A DNA stretch of 64,000 bases from the NCBI GenBank assembly GCA_030549335.1, contig JAUKPH010000017.1:4085001-4149000 (forward strand), read 5' to 3'. The notes under the pieces were generated by a model, which was not told where the DNA came from, did no database searches, and saw nothing but the letters and a program-made list of their open reading frames with translations. The position numbers and the translations under genes were made by a program. The DNA is from Pontederia crassipes. Lineage: Eukaryota > Streptophyta > Magnoliopsida > Commelinales > Pontederiaceae. This document shows positions 55,662 through 64,000 of the stretch, one piece after another. The number at the start of each line of letters is the position of its first letter. The first letter of the stretch is position 1.

Positions 55662-57880
55662 TGCAGCCAGCAGTGAACCAGAGCCCGTGTTGCCTTTTTA
55701 GTGAGAAGTAGAGCTCCAGTAAAGAGGGAAAATATTTAAAAAGATAAGGGCAGATTTGGAACATTGTTTTCAGTATCTTTTTATTTTCTTTTGCCTAATT
55801 CAATCACAAAATTGATTTTCATAATCAATATACTTCAATGTTTTTTTTATTTCTTTTATTGCCTTGTTAATTTGTTATTATCCAAAGTTTTTCACATTTA
55901 TTTACGTGAATATTTGGGATGGATTGGTTTGAGAATAAATATGAATGGAAATAATGTACTAAAAAAGAAGAATGAAACAAAATAACGAATTATTATATTG
56001 TTAAGAAAGTAGACATATTCTATTTTACCTTCTGTTTGGTATAAGATAATTTAGATAAATTATCAATTATTTTATTTAAATTTTTTTATGTCCATCATAT
56101 TATCTCTTGATTGTAATGGATTAGTGATAATTTTAATTACTTGTTAATCTTAATTATCACATAACAAGATAATTTTTTAGATTACCAATTATTTAGCACG
56201 CATTTTGATAAAAATAATTATTCAATTAATTTTTTATTTTAAATATTTTATTAATAAATAAACATCATTTAACTTCATATTTTTTATTATTTAAAATCCT
56301 TTACAAATAACTCTTAATTTTCTCCCATATTATTTTATCTATATTTATTTTTCTATTTTTACTTTATTTATTTATAATAATATGTGATGAAAATCTAAAA
56401 TATTTTTTTATGAATATTTTTGTAATTTGTCCTTCAACTATTTTAATCATTATTTATATTATAAATACTTGTCAAATATTATAATGAATTATTATTGATA
56501 ATCTATTTAAGTGATGATATAAATTAATGATTAGATCAAACGAAGCTTAAGTGCATAACTTAGTAATGATTTGCATGGTTGTGCAACAACAACCAATTCA
56601 ACTTTACAACAAAATAACTGTAATATTCTTAAAAGTAAAATAAAATAAAAAGAAAAGAAAATAAATAAAAAAATCTAGTGTCATTTAAAAGCTCATTATA
56701 AGGCCTATTAATTTATTAAATCCTAAGTCTAAATTATAAAAAGCTTAAATGCTTTGAACCCACTTACTCTCCTCTCATTTCTCTCCCCCCACACCTCACA
56801 GCCACCTCTCTCTCCTCTCTCCTCTCTCCTCTCTCCAATCTCCAATCTCACGGCCAGCAACACCAAGGAGGCAGCGACCCCATTCTCTCACCCCTCTCAT
56901 GTTCTCTTCTCTCTCACTCAACTCTCTCTCCCACACTCACGCTCACGCACAGCAGCCTTCCCCAAGCGACACTCTCTTTCTCTCACTCCCTCTCCGATCA
57001 CGGCTGCAGAGTAACAAGGAGGCAAACCATCCCCACTCACCAACTCTCTCCCGGGTCGAGATACGAAGGGATGGAGAGAAATATGAGAAAATAAAATTAA
57101 TTAAATCATATTTAGTTATATTTTTTATTTAAATTAAGAAGGATTGGGTGGAACAACTAAGTTTTTTAAACACTACATTTTTCATTCCATCAAATTAACG
57201 GAATGAGAAGAGATAAATTATTTTAGACCAAATTAATCTCTTTCCCTTTTTTATTATCAAATTAAATTATTTTCCTTCTTACCAAATTAAATCACATCTC
57301 TCTCTTTCTCATTCATTGATATATATCATCATATATTATTTTTTTCTAATATGTACATATTTATCTATAATTTTTTATTAAATAAAACTTTTTAGTAAAT
57401 ATAAAATTTTATTCAAAATAAACATAAATATACTATTTAAAAATAATTTAACATTAATATAATATATTCAATCGGATCGGGACGTAAAATTCGGATTCGG
57501 TCCCGACCGAGTCGGGTGTCAATGAAATGAGACTCGGTCCTAACCTAATTATCCATCGGATCGTGAAAAAATTTGGAAAATCCGAGCCGATGCGGACGAA
57601 GGTGACCAAGTCATCCCGATTCATGCTCACCCTTAATTAATGATTATAAATACTTTAAATATATAAAGAAGGTTAAAAATAACTTTTATACAAATAAAAC
57701 CTTCATTTTCCCCACCCCATGTCTTATATAATTTATTATCAAAATATGGACTTTCTAATGACACACCACGCCACCTCACCCCATCACTCACCACACCATC
57801 ACATCCTATCCCTTCATTAGTTATTTGCCAAACAAATCCTAAGTCTTTCTCTCCTTCACATTCTCTCTTCCATATAACAC
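55662..57880. other. intergenic DNA with CT-rich microsatellite and a MITE-like right end
   Basis: The first 100 bases include the leader and promoter of the MPB2C-like gene. Bases 56760-57010 are a CTCTCTCC-rich tract that produces long but meaningless open frames. Around 57470-57640 GGATCGGGACG/CCCGACCGAGTCGGG runs end in ATGCTCACCCTTA, resembling the right end of the hAT-like MITEs; no left end was found. Confidence 0.5.
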
Positions 57881-60110
57881 GTGACAACAATCAGAGAAGA
57901 GGAAACAAGGAGCCACAACAAGAAGGAGAAGGAAGGAGGAAAAGAAAAGAAAGAAGGAAGAAAAAAGAAGAAAGAAGAAAGAAGAAGAGATAGGAGATTA
58001 GGACTAAGGTTTTAATCTAAGCCCTAAAAGTATGTTTGAAAGGATTCAAACCTTCTTAAACTTCTCCCTAATGATGTTTGAATGTGTGGATTAGGACATG
58101 AAGAATAAATCCTCTATTCTTGGAGTGAAGGTTTAGGAAATATGCATTTGATGATTGATATTATTCATGTTGCTATTCTATTGCTAAACATGATTAGAAT
58201 CCAATGTGCTTCATGTATGATTAAGATTATTATTCTATTGCTAATCATGTCTAGATGTAGGGTGTTTATTGTTACTTGTGTTAATTCAAAATGGAAGTGG
58301 CTAATGCTCATGTGCATATATGAATGTAATTAATACCTTCATGTGAAAACCCCATTTACTTCATTATTAGCATTCTAAGAATGTTGAGGAATATTCCATA
58401 TGTTGTTTGGAACCAATTATGTGTTCAAGGTGTCAAGATATGCACGATTTGAATGGAAGAATGTAAACTTGTATGGTCTGTCATCCCAAAACGGACGACC
58501 GATACAATATCAGTTGATCATTCTGGGCGACAAAGTAGTCTCGACATTTGTCCAACGATCGTTCGAAAGCCTTTCGGACGCCCGTTTAGAGTAGTCGTTA
58601 CTCCTTGTGATTAATAGTCAACCCGTCACCTAATGTCGGTTGTCCGAGGACCTGATAATGGTCGATCGATATCCTAACGGTCGTCCGATTTAGAGCAGTC
58701 ATACTCTCTGTGATTAGTGGTCGACCTAACGTCTAGTTTCGGTCATTCGAAGGCCTGATTACAGTCGACCGATATCCTAATGGTCATCTGATTTAGAGCA
58801 GTCATGCTCTCTGTGATTAGCGATCGACCCAACGCTCAGTTCAGTCATCCGAAAAATTGATAACGGTCGATCGATACCAAAACAGTCGTCCGTTACAAGG
58901 GTCCAACGGTCGATCGAAAGTAAAACGATCGTTCGTTCTAGGCTGATGATTGGTTATGATTGAATATCCACACTTAGCATGATTTGAAGTATATATGACC
59001 TTAAATAGGATTAAAACATGCAACATGCATTGAATGATTGTACGTATTAATGAAACATGAATGTGTCTTGTTGTAATCGTGGATGAGAATAAAGTCTTCA
59101 CATACTAGTATATATGTCATATTCCCTGGGAAGAATACTTCCAATGGGGCAATCGTCCCGGCCTACTTAGCCAAGGTCTCGCGAATCAATATGATTTTCT
59201 CAATCACCAAGATAATAAGCTATCTTAATCAAGATAGAAGATGAAGTAAAGTGGAAAGTAAAGTTTTGAACTTTTGTAAAATCTTACATGTGTGTATGTA
59301 CTTTTCAAAGATGACTTGAGACATAAAGATGAAGATGATGATGATGAAAGTACCAATAGAATGCTAATGTATGTCCCCTTGTCATAAGATGTCATGTAAG
59401 AAGTTGTTAGAGTAAAACAAAATAAATGATGATAGACCTTAGAATAATAATAAGTCATGATATGCTTTGACATAATAATTATGATGTTACATGTTTATTT
59501 TATCTTACCATAATGATATGTTCATATGTCATATATGATGCATAAGTAGTTTATAGCATGCATATGATTATGTACGATGATGATGAAATGCATATGTCAT
59601 GACATGTAGAGATTATGTCATAGGATCATAGCATGCATGGACCTCAACATACTCTAACGAAAGAAATTTTTTGCACTTCATGGATCCGTGCAGGTGTGGA
59701 CGAGGCTTAGGTTCGACGTCGATAGCCTCGTGATGGTGATATTGCACATGGATTGATCGGGCTATGGCCCAAGTTATCTTTTAGTATTTTTATGTTAAGA
59801 TGATGAACTCTTATAAGAGTCAAGTATATATGACCTATGGACTATTGAGTCATTTACTTTATATGAACTCACTTATTGATTATGAACCCTATGTTGGGTC
59901 TCATGTTAGAGCCTATGTGGCCCATGAACTAGAGATGTATTTTGAGTTTATTTTATTCACTTATGAAGTATTTCGCTGTGTTTTATGTCAATTGAACTTT
60001 TTATGATTATTACGTTTTCTGCTATAATGTTTTATGAAATTAGATTATGAAAAAGTAACATCGCCTAGGGTTCGGCAACTAAATTGGGGCCGAATTTTGG
60101 GGGCGTTACA
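57880..60110 (-). mobile_element. LTR-like element of the same family as the 43.08-kb solo LTR, reverse orientation
   Basis: The right edge ends GGCCGAATTTTGGGGGCGTTACA, which reversed begins TGTAACGCCCCCAAAATTCG, the same start as the 43077 LTR. Moving leftward it has the same parts: AT-rich leader, a GC-rich repeat block (58553-58960) and a pyrimidine-rich end. The left edge near 57880 is not resolved, and the 5 bases after 60110 (ATAAT) have no clear partner. There is no internal coding region. Confidence 0.6.
58553..58960. repeat. ~102-bp tandem repeat, about three and a half units
   Basis: GATAATGGTCGATCGATATCC (58655), GATTACAGTCGACCGATATCC (58757) and GATAACGGTCGATCGATACC (58859) mark a 102-base period. 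TTTAGAGCAGTCATACTCTCTGTGATTAG recurs in the units between. The palindromic core GGTCGACC is the same as in the 34.7-kb array, but the rest differs. Confidence 0.85.
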
Positions 60111-62000
60111 ATAATGATAGCATTTTTATAGTCATTTGTAACATTTAGATTTCTTCTAATTCTTTTTTTATTCTCATATAAACAAGGAGGGTGTCCAAAT
60201 TGGATCTAACACACTCTTCTATCTATCTTCGGAGGCATTGCGTGGGAATTCAGGATCATCAATTCAAATTTCATCGAGTTCATATTAAAAAAACGTATAC
60301 ATGAGAGGAAGTTTTAATATTATAAATAAAAAATATTGTTTTTCCTAATAATTTAAACCTTTAAAATAATAAGATATTTGTAACACATCTATTTTCACAT
60401 AACCGATTACTTCATAAACTATTTCAACAATTATTTGATTGGGGGTGAAAGAAGGTAAAAGGGGAAGAAAAAGGAGGAGAATTTGATCTTTCGTTTGGTT
60501 AAATTTAAGTTGGAAAGAAAACGAGTTTTTTTCCTCCATTCCCTTATAATATCTTATTTTCCCCTCTAAATTGGGGTGAAAAGAGATAGAAATGGAAAAC
60601 AAATATCATAACGGTTAGAAAAAGGAGATTGTAGTTTGAGTTGTAATCAAATTATTGTTCCCTAAACTCCTAATTTTATTTAAACTAAAATTTTATCACT
60701 AAGAATCTTGAGTTGATTTGAACCTTATCTTATAGGGAATTTTGATTAGATTCAAACTTTGTCTTTTAAGAGTTCTAATCAAATTTAAATTCTATCCCTA
60801 ACTATTTTTACCTTTATAAATAACCCCTAAAACCTCAAATCTTTCTCTCTTGAAAGGAAGATGAGGAAGGAATGAGATTCAATTCGATTGTCAGAAATGT
60901 TTTAAGGGCATCATTGATGATTTTATCAATATATATCATGAACCAACCCTATAGAAAATTTATGAAATATGCAATGAGATGAATGTTCATAATCCTAGTG
61001 TTATATGTATTTCATGAATTGTTTAAGTTTCATCACCCAATTGTTCATAATATTTCATGATCCTAGTTTTATTCTTGAAACGAATATGAATGGATATATA
61101 TCAAACTCTAGTTTTTGTAGACACCTAAATCATATTAATTATAGATGTATATAGAGAGATAGTTTAAGTGAAACTATCATGCTGTCTCGAGGAATATTAC
61201 AATTAAATTTTAATCATGTCATGTAATTTAAATATGTGATAGAGCAATATATGACCCTTTGAACGAGATTGGAACCAACTTAAAAGATGATGTATACACC
61301 AAGATATGAGTGTCCTAAGTCTCCGTTGATATATCAATTAGAAAACCTAAGAATATTATATGTTGATAAGAGTATGCTTTAGGAGAAATTAGAATCACAT
61401 GAATTTGGGTCTTCTACAAATTATGAACTGAGTGTGTGTCAAATGTGTTTATCCCTGAAAGTTATATAATTATACTTATGCCTTGATTATAATGTTATAT
61501 AATTATTTATTTGATTGATTTTATGAAGTTATTGGTATAATTGTTAGCCTTGTTTTCATGATGTGTTTTTATGCAATTATGTTATGTAAATAAAAAAATG
61601 AAATACAAAAGATAGATGTACTAAACTAACAACAAAAAAAAGTCATTACTCATCATATCTATTTATTGTTCTTGGATCGAATTTGCTATTGATTAAAATG
61701 GATTGATCAAGTTAGGTAGCTAGGCAATGACGACTATTGTACAAACCCTCATCCCCTTGTGCAATGAAAGGATTCTAATTAAGATGAATTCTACTCCGTG
61801 AAGGGAATCTCATGATATGAATGATATTGGACCATTGCTATATGAAAGTACACTTGGTGTTACATTTAATTATTGAAAGTTCTCTCTATTGCTTGATTAA
61901 TATGTTCGAATAAGTTCAATCATAATAACTTTTACATTGAAATTAGCTGATAATTATGATTGGTAATCAAAATTGATAGTTACAAAAAAATATTAGTAAT
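60111..62000. other. AT-rich intergenic DNA
   Basis: No gene, RNA or bounded element is recognised. A CATTCTTTT/GGGG-rich stretch at 60390-60610 resembles one at 46470-46760. Confidence 0.55.
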
Positions 62001-62009
62001 GTTTAATAG

Positions 62010-62908
62010 GGGTAAAGAGGTGATGCTTAGCGCTTGCGCTATGCAGCCTGCTGAGCGAGCATCGCAGTCGTCCGATTCCATCAGGTGAAGAGGCGAGCTC
62101 ATCCCATGGCCAATCGAGGCTGATTCGCTTGTGTTCTGTCCCTTTCGGCTGCGCCTTCAATGTTATCTCTAGCGCCACCTCCGGTGCTTCCCTCACTGGC
62201 ATCCTCGGCCTCAACCATCAGATGGCCATCAAATGGAAGTTCATTGGATGGCCATCGCTTGCGTTGTTTTTTCCTGCTCTTTTTCTCTCGATGATTTCAA
62301 CATTTTAGAACCCCTATATCTTCCCCTCGTTCTGGTCCCTTCTCATCCCTGTTGAGTTCCCGCTCGTGAGCTCCAGTATACTCTGCGGTCATTGGAGAGC
62401 ACAGGAGGGCACGAAAATGGAAACTGGAGCTGGGAATTACAACCCCAGGATGCCGAAAGAGGTCTTCGGGGACTTCAGAGGCTGAAGAGCTGGCATGATC
62501 AAAGCTCTCACCACCAGTACACGAAAAAGCTTCGACATTTAGTTGCATTGTTCAATATATTTTTATGTCACAGATGTCGATAGTTTTTTCAAGCAATGCG
62601 ATCCCGGTGAGTTATCTGTTTCATTTTTCCTTTGGTTTCAATTCCTTCGTTGCGTTGATGCTATGGCTCGATGTTTTGTGTCAATTTTTTTATGTTTAAA
62701 AGGTCGTTGGCTATCTTCAACTTGTCCATTTTGAATGGCCAACTGATTTTGGCGGTAGCAAGGTTCCGAAGGAAGGAAGGCCATCGGATGGAAGCTGCGA
62801 TGGAGTAAAAGAAAAAAAAAGGACGTGCCGTCTAAGTTGGATCCGAGGGTAAAGAGGCACGCTCGGCGGGCTACTTTAGCGCAAGCACAAAGCAACGCCT
62901 CTTTACCC
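62010..62908. mobile_element. 899-bp Pack-MULE (Mutator-like element carrying host gene sequence)
   Basis: The termini GGGTAAAGAGG and CCTCTTTACCC are perfect inverted ends, extended to about 55 bases of imperfect pairing (for example GCGCTTGCGCTA against TAGCGCAAGCAC). The flanks GTTTAATAG at 62001-62009 and 62909-62917 are an identical 9-bp target duplication, diagnostic of Mutator-like transposition. There is no transposase. The interior carries exon 1, intron 1 and exon 2 of an Alfin-like gene (62417-62606) plus a further GC-rich open stretch at about 62110-62290 that may be a second captured piece. Confidence 0.9.
62417..62606 (+). pseudogene. captured Alfin-like (PHD finger) gene fragment: exon 1, intron 1, exon 2
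   Basis: From ATG 62417 the frame reads METGAGNYNPRMPKEVFGDF, then RG, stop, RAGMIKALTT. This is the N-terminus of Alfin-like chromatin readers, with a TGA at 62483-62485 where an Arg codon is expected. A GT donor follows at 62517. A CAG acceptor before 62574 opens NVDSFFKQCDP, the next family segment, ending at a GTGAGT donor after 62606. Retaining the intron shows the fragment came from genomic DNA, not mRNA. The PHD finger itself is absent, so no functional histone reader is encoded. Confidence 0.88.
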
Positions 62909-62917
62909 GTTTAATAG

Positions 62918-63091
62918 ATAGTCGCAATTGTACATTGATTAAGTTCAACTAGTTGCTAATTGTTGATTGTATATAGAAGATTGTCTATGTTCAATATTGC
63001 CAATTAATAATCGCTTATTAATATCATTTTATAATTGAATGATGGTGCATATGTTAAATGTTTACATATGTTTTATATGTGATTCATTGAT

Positions 63092-63149
<58 letters not shown>

Positions 63150-64000
63150 TTTTTTAGCTCAGTGAGAGTTCTATATTTTACAATTAGATTTGTGCAAGAT
63201 GATTAGTTGTTGATGTCAATATTGATGGTGGCTTTTGTGACGACTTGCATAGAAAAGAAATATATAGCTGATGCATTGAAATCATCCTCCATTCATCTTT
63301 CTCCTTTATCTATTTTCTTATTTTTTGGAAATTTCTAAATCGTTTCCTCCGTAAATTTATTAATTAAAATATTAACTCTTGGTATTCTATCAATCAATGA
63401 TATGGTATGTCGGTGTAACGTAAGCCTAGAATTTAAGCCCCTTTTCTCATCTTCTCATAATTAAATATTAATCATTAATACCAAGTGACCCCTCACCTTC
63501 ACATTCATATCTCCTCTTTCCTTCTTCTCACGTTCACCTTTGGATGGCAATGATCCACAATGAGGCTCCAAGAAAGCATCTCTTCAAGATCAATCCATAG
63601 GTAAGCAACCAAATATTCTCTTTATGTTGTTAATCATTTCTCCTCTTATTTTTTTATGTGTCTTTGTCTAGATTAATCCACAGGTAAGCAAAGTAATAGT
63701 TCTTTTATGTCGTTCATCTTTTGATCATATTTGATATATTTTAAATTCCTTTATAATAGTCCTATTGCGCTGAATTTTTTTTATACAAACGAATTTTCAC
63801 TGGGATATTTGAAGAAGGTATCCACATAAGATGCAATCAAGCGATATAGTGGTATCTATGATGTTCCCACATTCTTAGTGTGATAAAATTATACAAGCAT
63901 CATTTTCATTCATTATTCATAAACAAGTTTTTCTTTCTTTATTTCATACATTTTTTCTCTTACATTATAAGAAAAATCACTATTTCTCGGGAACATCAAT
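62918..64000. other. AT-rich intergenic DNA to the window end
   Basis: Contains a (TA)n microsatellite of about 27 units at 63094-63147. Bases 63480-63610 have a CT-rich stretch followed by AGATCAATCCATAGGTAAGC, and AGATTAATCCACAGGTAAGC recurs at about 63670, a small duplicated splice-donor-like motif. No gene is supportable. Confidence 0.5.

Noticed and set aside
56754-57132. Ser/Leu/Pro-rich open frames
   Set aside because: They are produced by a CTCTCTCC microsatellite in several phases, with no splice or family support.
59800-60006. 68-codon open frame near the 60.1-kb LTR edge
   Set aside because: Tyr/Leu-rich reading of AT-rich LTR sequence without family or splice support.
57866-60115. 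Precise target duplication for the 57.9-60.1 kb LTR (ATAAC against ATAAT)
   Set aside because: The left copy is not followed by TG, so the match is likely chance; the boundary was left open.

Overview
The window is nuclear DNA from a flowering plant. Four genes carry plant-specific protein families and GT-AG introns. Between them lies very AT-rich DNA with LTR, LINE, hAT-like and Mutator-like remnants and a nuclear copy of plastid DNA. Coding exons are GC-rich at the 5' end of three of the genes (21.15 kb, 47.34 kb, 55.66 kb). This hints at a monocot, but that is inference only.

Layout. At 2.0-7.1 kb on the minus strand is a complete 13-coding-exon gene for cytosolic acetoacetyl-CoA thiolase, the entry step of the mevalonate pathway. 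At 21.15-23.04 kb on the plus strand is a single-exon gene for an RRM protein with an RD/RE-rich tail, of the plant CFIm68/CPSF6-like type (pre-mRNA 3'-end processing). At 47.34-51.62 kb on the plus strand is a six-exon ubiquitin-conjugating enzyme of the UBC7/UBE2G2 class (ER-associated degradation type E2). At 52.82-55.66 kb on the minus strand, convergent with the E2 gene, is a five-exon coiled-coil protein resembling MPB2C (microtubule-associated movement-protein-binding protein 2C). All four have intact reading frames. They are unrelated in function and there is no sign of a cluster or operon-like arrangement.

The space between genes is repeat-dominated. The clearest elements are: a Mutator-like element at 62.0-62.9 kb with a perfect 9-bp target duplication that carries a genomic fragment of an Alfin-like PHD gene (a Pack-MULE); a 2,306-bp TG...CA solo LTR at 43.08-45.38 kb with a 5-bp duplication, and two relatives at about 33.7-35.6 and 57.9-60.1 kb; a 446-bp copia-like solo LTR at 29.70-30.15 kb; a 460-bp hAT-type MITE at 18.64-19.10 kb; a 2.56-kb element with roughly 600-bp terminal inverted repeats at 10.55-13.11 kb; two LINE/SINE 3' tails, one only 50 bp long with an 11-bp duplication; and a plastid ycf4 fragment at 41.07-41.25 kb. 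The block from 36.4 to 41.9 kb is a patchwork of locally amplified units that retain short related open frames of unknown origin. It and the captured or hairpin-rich pieces are the least explained parts of the window. I found no tRNA, rRNA or CRISPR array. I see no convincing undescribed multi-gene system.
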